A stretch of 64,000 nucleotides of DNA, taken from assembly GCA_942493245.1 (NCBI GenBank), contig OW818685.1, positions 5,828,001 through 5,892,000 on the forward strand. The letters run 5' to 3'. Origin of the DNA: DAOPYU01 sp942493245 (GTDB lineage Bacteria > Sumerlaeota > Sumerlaeia > UBA8349). The position numbers and the translations under genes are program-made. The notes beneath the pieces were generated by a model. The model was not told where the DNA came from and did no database searches. It saw nothing but the letters and a program-made list of their open reading frames with translations. Shown piece after piece: positions 1-8,550 of the stretch; positions within the stretch are counted from its first letter, which is position 1; every line of letters starts with the position of its first letter.

Positions 1-25
1 CGTATCTGAGAAAGAAATATTTATC

Positions 26-106
26 AGTCCCATCGGTCTCATTGGTCCTATCGGTCCTATAAGACTTATGAGACCTATAGGACCGATAAGACGCATAAAA
101 CCGATC
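26..106. repeat. degenerate 9-bp tandem array
   Basis: Nine consecutive units of exactly 9 bp can be laid out from position 26, approximating RGWCCTATV (for example GGTCCTATC at 44-52, GGTCCTATA at 53-61, AGACCTATA at 71-79). Because the unit is close to its own complement, the array also contains a perfect 11-bp inverted repeat (51-61 against 76-86). It ends about 18 bases before the four-helix-bundle start codon. I recall similar short-period arrays in front of genes of that family in other genomes, but this is recollection, not a search. Confidence 0.75.
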
Positions 107-123
107 AGAGAGGTCCAAAAACC

Positions 124-453
124 ATGACCGACTCCGTCCCGGAAACGTTCATCCCGCCTCATGGCCACTACCGCGAGTTGCTGTCTTATCAGAAGGCCGA
201 AGTGATCTACGATCTCACGTTCCGTTTCTGCGAGCGCTTCCTCCGCAAGGGCGACCGCACCATTGACCAGATGGTGCAGGCGGCGCGGTCGGGTAAACAG
301 AACATCGTGGAAGGCTCTCTCGCCTCGGGTACCTCGAAGGAGATGGAAATCAAACTGACCAACGTGGCGCGCGCCAGCCTCGAGGAACTGCTGGAGGACT
401 ACCGCGACTTCCTGCGGGTCCGCGACGGCGCAATCTGGATTTTGGGCTTGTAA
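124..453 (+). CDS. four-helix-bundle (S23/bAvd-like) protein, C-terminally truncated
   Basis: A 109-residue protein. The segment around residues 14-98 (HGHYRELLSYQKAEV, then RTIDQMVQAARSGKQNIVEG and SLEELLEDYRDFLRVR) is the conserved N-terminal half of the 23S-rRNA-intervening-sequence/four-helix-bundle family. Members with this N-terminus usually run to about 190-200 residues. Here homology stops after DYRDFLRVR and is followed by about ten unrelated residues and a stop. The last helix or helices are therefore missing, and the break lies at the edge of the restriction-modification island. The molecular role of the family is unclear; relatives include the Avd accessory proteins of diversity-generating retroelements. 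No reverse transcriptase or template repeat is visible nearby. Confidence 0.75.
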   Translation: MTDSVPETFIPPHGHYRELLSYQKAEVIYDLTFRFCERFLRKGDRTIDQMVQAARSGKQNIVEGSLASGTSKEMEIKLTNVARASLEELLEDYRDFLRVRDGAIWILGL

Positions 454-522
454 ATGGCCCAATCAGCAGATATCGTTTATTGCCATACGGTCGCAGGTGA
501 TATCCGTGGATCTGCGACGGAT

Positions 523-721
523 ATGAAAACACAAGAAAAATGGCTGACCATCGCGGGACTCGGGTTATCTCAAAATGAGCCGCACCAAAAACGATCAGAA
601 GACTCAGAAGGGCAATCTTCCGGCCTCCAAGATTGGAACCCAGTGGCGGTTCGACCGGAATCGAGTCGATGCTTGGATGGAAGGACAATCAAATTACAAT
701 CACAGGGTGGCTTCGGAATGA
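523..721 (+). pseudogene. excisionase-type HTH (HTH_17/MerR-like) gene, frameshifted
   Basis: Frame 1 from the ATG at 523 reads MKTQEKWLTIAGLG, then the HTH continues one frame over from about 566 as YLKMSRTK, ending with LPASKIGTQWRFDRNRVDAWM. Joined, this is the standard excisionase-family winged-helix domain, so one indel near position 565 breaks it. A shorter open frame from the ATG at 575 to the TGA at 719-721 would encode 48 residues with only the second half of the domain. The TGA overlaps the ATG of the methyltransferase (ATGA at 718-721), as expected for translational coupling. Either an assembly or sequencing error or real decay could explain the indel. Confidence 0.65.
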
Positions 722-2052
722 AAATTGAGCAGAAACAAACATTTCCGGGGCTGATCTCCCATCTTCGCAAGCAGACATGGATCAGTGCTGTTGAGCAGGA
801 GGAACTCCACGCATCACTCAGTCACTGGATGCAGAACCCGGACCGACCCATACCTCTTTTTACGACCGCAATGCATAATGAGTGTCTTTCGTATTTAAGC
901 AAGGCTTTAAGCAGCGCCCCCTCAGATGATTGTAGTCCGAATTGTGTCCGTGAAACGCAATCAGCATATCAACTCAGGTTGAATTTCGGGTTTGATGACG
1001 TGCCTTATCCTCCACCTCAAAACTGGGACTTTACTTTCATTGATCTGTTTGCCGGTATTGGTGGGTTTCGACTGGCATTTCAAAGAGTTGGGGGAAAATG
1101 CGTATTCACATCAGAATGGGATAAATACGCGAAGCAAACCTACGAGGCAAATTTTGGCGAGTTTCCGTACGGAGACATCAGAAAAATTGTAAAATCGGAA
1201 ATCCCCGACCATGACGTGTTATGCGCGGGTTTTCCGTGTCAGCCATTTTCATTGGCAGGAGTATCAAAGAAGAATTCTTTAGGAAGAAAACACGGGTTCG
1301 AGGACGAAACTCAGGGAACACTCTTTTTCGAAATAAAGGAAATATTGCGAATTAAGAGGCCAAAAGCTTTCATGCTTGAAAACGTAAAAAATCTGCTTTC
1401 TCACGATAAGGGAAAGACATTCGAAGTTATACGGCAGACATTGGAAGAGCAACTTGGCTACAGTGTTTCCTGGAGAATTGTTGATGGCGCCAACTGGGTT
1501 CCTCAACACCGAGAGAGATTGTTTATTATTGGCTTCGACCCGAAACAGATAAACATTCCAAAGAGTCAGATAATCATCCCCGACAGACCCACAAATGGTT
1601 ATGTGTATCCCGAACTGAAAAAAATCATCATCAAGTCAGTCGAAGGTCACACGTTGGGGCCTGGGACGTGGGATACACTGCTACGGCATAAAGCGTACCA
1701 TGCAAAGCAAGGGAATGGATTTGGTTATGGGATTCATCTGTTACCCATAAAAAAAGGCGATGTGACGAGAACAATATCGGCTCGTTATCATAAAGATGGC
1801 GCAGAAATTCTTGTCGAACAAAAAGATGACAGGCCACGAAGGCTGACAGTAAAAGAAGCAATGCAACTCCAAGGATATGATCCCGATAGGTTTGTATTTC
1901 CTGTTTCCAGTACCCAGGCCTACAAGCAAATAGGCAATAGTGTTGTGGTTCCTGCTATTCATGCTTCAGCAGAATTTATTGCGGGTGTATTGAGGAGTGA
2001 AAATGAATTTATTAGCTCTTTTCAAAGGACTGTCTCTCACGAGATTTCTTGA
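718..2052 (+). CDS. dcm: C5-cytosine DNA methyltransferase (Dcm/M.EcoRII type)
   Basis: A 444-residue enzyme that methylates the 5-carbon of cytosine in DNA. The canonical motifs appear in order: motif I FIDLFAGIGGF (107-117, SAM binding), motif IV GFPCQPFS (171-178, catalytic Cys174), motif VI ENVKNL (221-226), motif VIII QHRERLFIIGF (263-273) and motif X GNSVVVPAI (406-414). The start at 718 is preferred because it overlaps the stop of the small HTH gene and because the upstream in-frame codons look non-coding. The EcoRII-type nuclease and Vsr downstream imply a CCWGG-like target, by inference from those families. Base composition is clearly more AT-rich than the flanking housekeeping genes, which suggests transfer. 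Confidence 0.95.
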   Translation: MKIEQKQTFPGLISHLRKQTWISAVEQEELHASLSHWMQNPDRPIPLFTTAMHNECLSYLSKALSSAPSDDCSPNCVRETQSAYQLRLNFGFDDVPYPPPQNWDFTFIDLFAGIGGFRLAFQRVGGKCVFTSEWDKYAKQTYEANFGEFPYGDIRKIVKSEIPDHDVLCAGFPCQPFSLAGVSKKNSLGRKHGFEDETQGTLFFEIKEILRIKRPKAFMLENVKNLLSHDKGKTFEVIRQTLEEQLGYSVSWRIVDGANWVPQHRERLFIIGFDPKQINIPKSQIIIPDRPTNGYVYPELKKIIIKSVEGHTLGPGTWDTLLRHKAYHAKQGNGFGYGIHLLPIKKGDVTRTISARYHKDGAEILVEQKDDRPRRLTVKEAMQLQGYDPDRFVFPVSSTQAYKQIGNSVVVPAIHASAEFIAGVLRSENEFISSFQRTVSHEIS

Positions 2053-3253
2053 AGAGATCGACCGACTCAATTTCATATGGATTGTCAAACGACTTTCGGG
2101 AAATGACACCGGCCTCACTGGTGGACATCAAGTCGGTTTGTATCTGCCGCGAGCGTACTTCCAAATCGCTTTTCCTGAAATATGTACGAAGGAGAAATAC
2201 AACCCAGACTTCTTGATTGATGAATGTGTCATACCCAATATCGATATTTCGATCAGAGGCTTGAGAGCCACTTACTATAATTCCAAGTTTTTCCCCGAGA
2301 GAAAACTGAAAAAGAAATATGATGAGTTTAGATTGACAAGATGGGGTGGCTGTTCCAGCCCATTGCAGGATCCGGAGAACACGGGCAGCATTTGTATCTT
2401 TGCTGTTTCGAGATCACAGGAAAAGGCTATCGCGGTTTCCTGGGTATCGACTTCAGTCGAAGAGGAAAACCTTATCGAAGATTGGCTAGGGAAGGAAGTC
2501 GAACCAGGCAGTTTCATTATGCGGCCTGATACAACCATTACGAGGCCTGTCTCGCCAGATATAGCGATACCTCAAGAATGGTTAAAGAATTTCCCATCCG
2601 GCCGCAACATCTTTCAACATATTGCCAGACTTATACCGAGAGATGGTTGGCGTCGTTCTATCGATGAACTCCTACTCGAACGAAGGAAACTTGAATTCCA
2701 GATCTTTGAGGTTATCGAGCAACATGATGTTCTTCCAAGGATAGTAGATGGATTTAAATCCGTTGAAGAATTTATCAAGTATGCACATACAGTCTCCAAT
2801 CGAAGGAAAACCAGGACCGGTACATCGCTGGAACTAAATTTGGAGTCTATTTTTCTTGATGAGCGTATCGCATTTGAAACGCAGGTCGTTACGGAAAATC
2901 GCAAGAAACCCGATTTTGTTTTTCCTTCCGGGAAAGCCTATCATGATGCGGAATATCCTTCCGTCAAACTTCACATGCTGGCTTCAAAAACCTGTTGCAA
3001 AGACCGATGGCGTCAGGTGTTGAATGAGGCAGACAGAATTACAACAAAGCACCTGTTTACTCTTCAGCAGGGAGTATCGGCGAATCAACTCCAGGAGATG
3101 AAAGACAATCATGTCGATCTTGTCGTACCTGCGCCTTTGCTGACCTCGTTTCCCCCAAAATGGCGCAGCTCTCTGCTTTCACTCGAAGGATTCGTGAATC
3201 ACATTCGTACCGAGCAGGCCAGTGTTCACGGTATTGAAAAATGGACAAACTGA
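2003..3253 (+). CDS. EcoRII-type type II restriction endonuclease
   Basis: A 416-residue protein. The C-terminal half carries the EcoRII-C hallmarks: VSNRRKTRTG (264-273), the PDFVFPSGKAY block (303-313) and the strongly conserved SKTCCKDRWRQVLNEADR stretch (328-345), which together make the PD-(D/E)xK-like nuclease centre. The N-terminal region (about 1-180) corresponds in position to the EcoRII effector/DNA-binding domain. Length is close to EcoRII (about 400). The ATG at 2003 has a GAGG ribosome site seven bases upstream; an in-frame GTG at 1997 is an alternative. It overlaps the methyltransferase by 50 bases and Vsr by 13. EcoRII cuts CCWGG and usually needs two sites; specificity here is inferred from family and partner only. 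Confidence 0.9.
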   Translation: MNLLALFKGLSLTRFLEEIDRLNFIWIVKRLSGNDTGLTGGHQVGLYLPRAYFQIAFPEICTKEKYNPDFLIDECVIPNIDISIRGLRATYYNSKFFPERKLKKKYDEFRLTRWGGCSSPLQDPENTGSICIFAVSRSQEKAIAVSWVSTSVEEENLIEDWLGKEVEPGSFIMRPDTTITRPVSPDIAIPQEWLKNFPSGRNIFQHIARLIPRDGWRRSIDELLLERRKLEFQIFEVIEQHDVLPRIVDGFKSVEEFIKYAHTVSNRRKTRTGTSLELNLESIFLDERIAFETQVVTENRKKPDFVFPSGKAYHDAEYPSVKLHMLASKTCCKDRWRQVLNEADRITTKHLFTLQQGVSANQLQEMKDNHVDLVVPAPLLTSFPPKWRSSLLSLEGFVNHIRTEQASVHGIEKWTN

Positions 3254-3651
3254 CACCTGAACGCCGAAGCTGGAACATGAGCAAGATTCGGTCGACAGAT
3301 ACGAAACCAGAGAAAATCGTTCGTTCACTCCTGCATCGAATGGGTTACCGGTTCAGACTCCATAGGAAAGATTTGCCCGGAAAACCAGATATTGTTCTTC
3401 CGAAATACAGGACAGTTGTTCTTGTGCATGGCTGTTTCTGGCACCGTCACGATGGCTGCAAATTTGCCTACATCCCCAAGACGAGACGGGAATTTTGGGA
3501 AGCAAAGTTCAATGCCAATGTTCAGAGGGATGTCACTGTCAAACGCCATTTAACTGAGATGGGCTGGCGGATTCTTGTTGTCTGGGAGTGTGAGTTGAAC
3601 AATCTATCCTCTCTTATTGTGAAGATACGCGACTCTTTACATTCGATTTAG
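3241..3651 (+). CDS. vsr: very-short-patch mismatch repair endonuclease Vsr
   Basis: A 136-residue protein. It nicks next to T:G mismatches made when 5-methylcytosine deaminates, so it normally travels with Dcm-type methylases, as here. Visible hallmarks are the N-terminal RRSWNMSKIRSTDTKPE (family start MSxIRxxDTxPE), GKPDIVLPKYR with the catalytic Asp, and CFWHRHDGC with the zinc and active-site residues, then a C-terminal ILVVWECEL strand. Length is slightly below E. coli Vsr (156). It begins inside the last codons of the nuclease gene, so all three genes are probably one transcript. Confidence 0.95.
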   Translation: MDKLTPERRSWNMSKIRSTDTKPEKIVRSLLHRMGYRFRLHRKDLPGKPDIVLPKYRTVVLVHGCFWHRHDGCKFAYIPKTRREFWEAKFNANVQRDVTVKRHLTEMGWRILVVWECELNNLSSLIVKIRDSLHSI

Positions 3652-3704
3652 TAATAGAAACAGTGAAAGATACCACACTCCATTTCAAAGAAACTCCCGT
3701 CGTA

Positions 3705-5690
3705 TTATTCTCCCAATGACTCAGCCGCTGTCGCTTCCGTGTGGAACCACCCATAGATCGCCTCTGCGAGGGGGCGGGTGACGGTGGGGACTTCTATAAG
3801 TTCTTCGAGTGTGGCCTGGCGGGCGCGGGCGAGGCTGCCGAAGTGGCGCAGGATCGCTTTGGCGCGGCGCTCGCCGACGCCGGGGATGTCCTGCAGGGAC
3901 GAGCGCAGGTGGGTGCGGCGGCGCAGCTGGCCGTGGTAGGTGTTGACGAACCGGTGCGCCTCGTCGCGCACGCGCTGGAGCAGGTAGAACGACGGGGCGT
4001 GGGGCGGAAAGGGAACGGGGTTTTTGCGTCCGGGCAAGAAGAGGCGCTCGGGCGTGCGCACCTTCTGGTGCGGGTCCGCCGCGTCCGTGTCCGGTTTCAG
4101 GTGGCTCTTGGCCAGCCCGGCGAGGGCGACGCCCTGAATGCCCAGTTCGGCCAGAACGGCCACGGCGATGGCCAACTGGCCCTTGCCGCCGTCTATCAGG
4201 ACCAGGTCCGGGAGGGTTTCGCTCTGCGCCGTGGCGCGTTTGAAGCGCCGCTCGAGCACCTCGCGCATCGAGGCGAAATCGTCCGGGCCTTCGACCGTCT
4301 TGATGCGGTAGATGCGGTATCCGGCCTTGTGCGGTTCGCCGTCCACAAACACGACGCGCGACCCGGCGCTCATGGACCCCTGCAGGGTGGCGATGTCGTA
4401 GCATTCGATGGTCTGGGGCGGCGCGGCGAGGTGGAGGCGACGGGCCAGGTCGTCGAGGACGGCCTCGACCTCCTGCTGACCGCTCAGTTTGCGGAGTAAA
4501 ACTTCGCGCGCGTTGGACGACGCCATTTCCACGAGGCTCAATTTGTCGCCCCGCTGGGGTTGCGCCACGCTCACGCGTCCCTCGCGCTGGTCGGTGAGCC
4601 ATTCCTCGATCATGGCGTGTTCGGGCAGGATGGCGTCGAGAGGGCCGAAGCCATTGGGCAACAGAACCTCGCGGGGCGCGACCTGACCCAGCGCGCCGTA
4701 GTACTGTCCCAGAAATTGCGGCAGCGTCTCCGCCAGGGGACGTCCGTGGATCTGGACGATCCAGTTCTGGCTCTCGTTGAGTTGCCCGGAACGGAAACGC
4801 AGAACGGCGAAGGCCGCCCGGCCCTGTTGCTCGAAGTACCCCACGGCGTCCAGGTCGTCAAGGGCGTTCGAGGCGACGCGCTGCGATTCGGTGGTCTGTT
4901 CGAGCGCGACGATGCGGTCGCGCAACAGCGCGGCCTTTTCGTAATCGAGCGCACGGCTGCTTTCGAGCATCTCGGCGTAAAGCGAGTCGATGAGTTCGCG
5001 CGTGTGGCCCTTGAGGAACTGAATGGTGGCTTGAATATAGGCCTGGTATTCCTCGGGCGAGACCTTGCCCACGCAGGGCGCGCAGCACCGCCCGATGGCG
5101 TGGAGAATGCAGGGCCGCTTGCGCGAGTGGAGCACGGCGTCGGTGCAGGAACGGATCGGGAAGAGTTTCTGGAGGAGGTTCAGGGTCTGGCGGATCGCCT
5201 GGGCGCTGGTGTAGGGGCCCAGGTAGAGCGCCTTGTCGTGGCCGCGCTGGCGGGTGACCTCGGCGCGGGGCCACTCTGACTTCAGGTTGATACGGACCGA
5301 GACGTAGGTCTTGTCGTCGCACAACTGGACGTTGTAGCGTGGGCGGTAGCGCTTGATGAGGGTGTTTTCGAGGAGGAAGGCTTCCTTCTCGGTGTTGGTC
5401 ACGATGGTTTCGATGTGCTCGACGGCGCGGCGGATGAACGGGATGCTCGGGCGCGAGTCCCCGCCCGATTCCATGAAATACTGCCGCACCCGGCCTCGCA
5501 GGTTTATCGCCTTGCCGACGTAGATGACCTTGTTGCGGGCGTCGAACATGATATAGACGCCGGGGGTGCGGGGAATCTCACCGATCTGGCTGGGGAGGAA
5601 CGAACCGGTTCGCTCGATGGCGCCGACCGGCGGCGCTTCGTCCGATTCGTCGAGCGGGGGAGAAGGTGGCTGTTCCGGTTCGTCGTTCAT
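3705..5690 (-). CDS. uvrC: excinuclease ABC subunit C
   Basis: A 661-residue UvrC, which makes both incisions in nucleotide excision repair after UvrA/UvrB load. Domains in order: GIY-YIG nuclease (about 40-120, TPGVYIMFDARNKVIYVGKA), a cysteine cluster (Cys182, 194, 202/203, 206) of the kind that holds an iron-sulfur cluster in other UvrC proteins, UVR motif (about 238-272, LDYEKAALLRDRIVALEQ), RNase-H-like nuclease (about 380-560, with DGGKGQ at 500-505) and helix-hairpin-helix (598-650, IPGVGERRAKAIL). The start at 5690 (MNDEPEQPP) is chosen because the longer frame runs upstream into a dispersed repeat. The gene converges with vsr, leaving 53 bases between stops. Confidence 0.95.
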   Translation of the reverse strand: MNDEPEQPPSPPLDESDEAPPVGAIERTGSFLPSQIGEIPRTPGVYIMFDARNKVIYVGKAINLRGRVRQYFMESGGDSRPSIPFIRRAVEHIETIVTNTEKEAFLLENTLIKRYRPRYNVQLCDDKTYVSVRINLKSEWPRAEVTRQRGHDKALYLGPYTSAQAIRQTLNLLQKLFPIRSCTDAVLHSRKRPCILHAIGRCCAPCVGKVSPEEYQAYIQATIQFLKGHTRELIDSLYAEMLESSRALDYEKAALLRDRIVALEQTTESQRVASNALDDLDAVGYFEQQGRAAFAVLRFRSGQLNESQNWIVQIHGRPLAETLPQFLGQYYGALGQVAPREVLLPNGFGPLDAILPEHAMIEEWLTDQREGRVSVAQPQRGDKLSLVEMASSNAREVLLRKLSGQQEVEAVLDDLARRLHLAAPPQTIECYDIATLQGSMSAGSRVVFVDGEPHKAGYRIYRIKTVEGPDDFASMREVLERRFKRATAQSETLPDLVLIDGGKGQLAIAVAVLAELGIQGVALAGLAKSHLKPDTDAADPHQKVRTPERLFLPGRKNPVPFPPHAPSFYLLQRVRDEAHRFVNTYHGQLRRRTHLRSSLQDIPGVGERRAKAILRHFGSLARARQATLEELIEVPTVTRPLAEAIYGWFHTEATAAESLGE

Positions 5691-5727
5691 GCCCCAAAGT
5701 GTCTTAAGAAAAAGTATAGTCGTTTTC

Positions 5728-5937
5728 AAATCCCGAAGGGATTTCCCTTGAGTAGCCGTAGGTGCCTTTGGCACCTACGGACGTGTCCCCATATATCCCA
5801 AACCCCGGAGGGGTTGCCCAATCATGGATCTTGCTTTCATTGGGGCACCCTTTCAGGGTGCAGAACCAACAATCACCTTTCCGTGGGTTCCCTTCGGTCA
5901 CCCACGGCTATTCATGGGAGGCCCCTCCGGGACCCGA
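5728..5937. repeat. dispersed palindrome-rich repeat, family A copy 1
   Basis: A string of short palindromes: TCCCGAAGGGA, CCGTAGGTGCC/GGCACCTACGG, ACCCCGGAGGGGT, GGGGCACCC/GGGTGC and CCGTGGGTTCC/GGTCACCCACGG. The same ordered sentence recurs at 42696-42909 and in shortened form at 60664-60757. It fills most of the 369-base gap between the divergent neighbours uvrC and the DHH gene. Short open frames across it are products of the repeat and not genes. Confidence 0.85.
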
Positions 5938-6059
5938 CGAAACCCTTTGAAAGGGCCGTAGAATTACTAATAAGGCGCTGTTATCTCGCAGAATTAACAC
6001 ATGCCACGATAATTTTTCCTCTGCGCCAGGCGACTCGCGTTCAATCGGGGAAGCCGGCT

Positions 6060-7121
6060 TCAATCGCCTGCGTCGGGGTTGTCGCAGGCCACGCCCAGCT
6101 GCGCGGCGGCCTGGCGGCAGACCGTCTCGACCACCTTGTGGCGCGCTTCGGCGTAGGGACCGGGCACTTCGGCGCCTGCGGCGGCCACGTGCCCACCACC
6201 GCCGAGCGTCGCGGCGATCGCGCTGACGTTGACGCGGCCCGTCGAGCGCAGACTGACACGCGCCGAACCGTCGTGCGCCTCGCGCAGCAGAATCGCCACT
6301 TCGACCCCCTGGATGCCACGCATCTCGCCCGAGAGGCCGTCGGGTTCGTGCGCCTCGCCCCCGTTGGCGGAGAGCAACTCCTGCGTCAACTCGCCCCACA
6401 CCAGATGTCCCCCGAGGCGGAACCGCAGGTTGGCCAGGACGGTCGAGGCCTGCTTGAGCGTTTCGCGGCTGCGGTTTTCCCACACGGCTCGGGCGACAAC
6501 GGCGGGTTTCGCGCCCAGCTGAACCAGACGCTGCGCCACGCCGAACGTCTCGGCGGTCGTGTTGCCGTAACGGAACCCGCCCGTGTCGGTCATCACGGCC
6601 AGGTAGAGCGACGTGGCGATGTCGGCCGTGATGGCGCCGGGTCCGGCGGCCTCGATCAAATGGAAAATCATCTCGCCCGCCGCCGCGGCGGAACCCTCCA
6701 CCCAGTTCCAGTCACCGTAGCGCGTGTTGTCGAGGTGGTGGTCCAGATTGAGAATTGTCCGGTGCGGGTACTGGCCGAAGCTCTCGATGATGCGATTGGC
6801 GTTGCTCACGTCCAGACACAGCGTCAGGTCGGGTTGGAAATCCACGGGCATCGTATCGCAGGGTTGCGCCCCTTCCGGCAGAAACTCCGTGAGGATATGC
6901 TGAAGCGGCCCGCGGAAGAACAGCCGCGTGGTTTTTCCGCGCGCGCGCAGAAAGGCGTCGGCGGCCACCAGGCACCCGACGCAATCCCCGTCGGGTCGCA
7001 CGTGCCCGCAGATCAGAATCCGCTGCGCCTCGTCCAGCATCCGCAGAATGGCCGGAATCGCCTCGCGGGCGGAGGCAAACTCGGTCCCCCGTGGAAGGGG
7101 TGGGGTATTCGATACGGGCAT
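6060..7121 (-). CDS. DHH/DHHA1 phosphoesterase (NrnA-like oligoribonuclease / pAp phosphatase)
   Basis: A 353-residue cytoplasmic enzyme of the DHH superfamily. Metal-binding motifs: HVRPDGD (40-46), LDVSNANR around Asp104, NLDHHLDN with DHH at 127-129, and TDTGGFRYGNT. The C-terminal DHHA1 domain carries GGGGHVAAAG, the substrate-binding glycine motif. NrnA-type members degrade nano-RNAs and dephosphorylate 3'-phosphoadenosine 5'-phosphate. The start has an AGGGG ribosome site. Downstream of argB in the same orientation, separated by 68 bases, so co-transcription is possible. Confidence 0.9.
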   Translation of the reverse strand: MPVSNTPPLPRGTEFASAREAIPAILRMLDEAQRILICGHVRPDGDCVGCLVAADAFLRARGKTTRLFFRGPLQHILTEFLPEGAQPCDTMPVDFQPDLTLCLDVSNANRIIESFGQYPHRTILNLDHHLDNTRYGDWNWVEGSAAAAGEMIFHLIEAAGPGAITADIATSLYLAVMTDTGGFRYGNTTAETFGVAQRLVQLGAKPAVVARAVWENRSRETLKQASTVLANLRFRLGGHLVWGELTQELLSANGGEAHEPDGLSGEMRGIQGVEVAILLREAHDGSARVSLRSTGRVNVSAIAATLGGGGHVAAAGAEVPGPYAEARHKVVETVCRQAAAQLGVACDNPDAGD

Positions 7122-7189
7122 GGAATGCCCCTTTCAAAAAGAAAAGGTTACACGAGCGACTGATTATCGCGATTAATTTCCGGCCACTC

Positions 7190-8101
7190 TCACCCCGGAA
7201 TAATCTGCGTACCCACGCCGAAGTCGGTGAGGAGTTCGAGGAGAATCGAGTGGGGCATGCGCCCGTCGAGGATGTGGACCTTGCGCACGCCACGATCGAG
7301 CACGTCCGAGCAGGCCTTGAGTTTCGGGATCATGCCGCCCTTGATGACCCCTTCGCGCGCCAGCCCTTCGATTTCCGACTGGCGGATGGAGGTCATCAGG
7401 GTCTTGGGGTCAGACGGGTCGCGCATGACCCCGGGCACGTCGGTCAGCAGGATCAGCTTCTCGGCCTTGAGCGCGGCGGCCAGCTCGCCCGCGGCGGTGT
7501 CGGCGTTGATGTTGTAGCTGTTTCCCTCTTCGTCCACGCCAATGGGCGAAATGACCGGGATAAATTTGTGCTCGTCGAGCACGTCGAGGATCTCATGGTT
7601 GATCTTCACGATTTCGCCGACAAACCCGACGTCTGGGCCGTTCGACCCGCAGCCGGAACCCAGTTTGCGCGCGATGATCAGGTTGGCGTCCTTGCCGCTC
7701 AACCCCACGGCGCGGCCCCCGGCGCGCTGGACGAGGTTGACCAGCTCGCCGTTGAGCTTACCCGCCAGGACCATCTCCGTCAGTTCCATCGTGTCCTTGT
7801 CGGTGACGCGCAATCCGTCCACGAACTCCGGCTTCTTGCCCACGCGGTCCATCATGCGCGTGATGTCCGGGCCGCCGCCGTGAACCACAACCGGGTTCAA
7901 CCCGATGAATTCGAGCAACAGGATGTCGCGGATGACCAGTTCCTTGAGTGTGGGGTCCACCATCGCGTGGCCCCCGTACTTGATGACGATCGTGGCTCCG
8001 TGGAACTCACGGATATAGGGCATGGCTTCGATCAGGGCATGGGCATGCGCCTGAATTTCATCGGGCGCGGCGGCGCGCAGGTTTTTCGCTTCGGTCGGCA
8101 T
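7190..8101 (-). CDS. argB: acetylglutamate kinase
   Basis: A 303-residue amino-acid-kinase-family enzyme that phosphorylates N-acetylglutamate in the second step of arginine synthesis. Seen: KYGGHAM phosphate loop (about 41-47), VVVHGGGPDITRMMDR (about 72-87), DGLRVTD, and the C-terminal glycine-rich GGMIPKLKAC block. The longer N-terminus (about 25 residues before the first strand) resembles the arginine-sensitive hexameric class, though this is an inference from length. GGAGG lies nine bases upstream of the ATG. No other arg genes are in the window. Confidence 0.95.
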   Translation of the reverse strand: MPTEAKNLRAAAPDEIQAHAHALIEAMPYIREFHGATIVIKYGGHAMVDPTLKELVIRDILLLEFIGLNPVVVHGGGPDITRMMDRVGKKPEFVDGLRVTDKDTMELTEMVLAGKLNGELVNLVQRAGGRAVGLSGKDANLIIARKLGSGCGSNGPDVGFVGEIVKINHEILDVLDEHKFIPVISPIGVDEEGNSYNINADTAAGELAAALKAEKLILLTDVPGVMRDPSDPKTLMTSIRQSEIEGLAREGVIKGGMIPKLKACSDVLDRGVRKVHILDGRMPHSILLELLTDFGVGTQIIPG

Positions 8102-8328
8102 GGAACCGGAACCTCCGTCTTCAAATGGAATCGTTTCAGCAGGGGAAAGTTTTCAATATCGTATCAAATCCGCCTGGGCACGGGGCTTCCCCTTCCCGCC
8201 CCAGGGACTTTCTCGCTCGCATATCGTTTCAACCGGGAACGGGTTGGCGCCGACGCACTCTCAGGAGCGCCGGCGCCGGTGTTTCAGGTCAAACAGGGAA
8301 CGACCGCGCCGGACGCGCGGCGGCCGAA
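8102..8328. other. intergenic gap
   Basis: 227 bases between argB and the NifU-domain gene. It contains a GC-rich self-complementary patch around 8250-8275 (GGCGCCG and CGCCGGCGCC) but no T-run beside it. I see no gene. Confidence 0.4.
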
Positions 8329-8550
8329 TTACCGGACCGCCTCGACCGACTCCACCTCGGGCACCAGTTCCTTGACGCGCCGCTCGACCCCCTGCTTCAG
8401 GGTCATCAGGGCGCCGGGACACCCGTTGCACGCGCCGCGCAGGCGCACGAAAACGGTCGCTCCCTCGAGTTTGACGAAATCAATCCCGCCCCCGTGGCTT
8501 TCGAGCAAGGGCCGGATCTCATCAATTGCCGCACGCACTCTGTCTTCCAT
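8329..8550 (-). CDS. NifU C-terminal-domain protein (Fe-S scaffold)
   Basis: A 73-residue protein that is a stand-alone NifU C-terminal domain: an N-terminal helix, GGGIDFVKLEGATVFVRL strand region, and the cluster-binding CxxC in ACNGCPGA, then helix VERRVKELVPEVESVE. Such proteins (NfuA/NifU-like) carry iron-sulfur clusters to apo-proteins in the cytoplasm. The start at 8550 is preferred over a slightly longer frame because GAGGAG sits seven bases upstream. It is upstream of argB in the same orientation, with a 227-base gap. Confidence 0.92.
   Translation of the reverse strand: MEDRVRAAIDEIRPLLESHGGGIDFVKLEGATVFVRLRGACNGCPGALMTLKQGVERRVKELVPEVESVEAVR

Noticed and set aside
26..106. CRISPR array
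   Set aside because: 9-bp units without spacers; likewise the 11-bp array at 59705. No cas genes in the window.
124..453. Diversity-generating retroelement from the Avd-like protein
   Set aside because: No reverse transcriptase, template or variable repeat is visible.
454..717. N-terminal extension of the methyltransferase by 88 residues
   Set aside because: It crosses the HTH pseudogene in the wrong frame and has non-coding-like composition.
5415..7163. 582-codon plus-strand frame
   Set aside because: It spans uvrC, a dispersed repeat and the DHH gene in antisense; the translation is Arg/His-rich without a recognisable fold.
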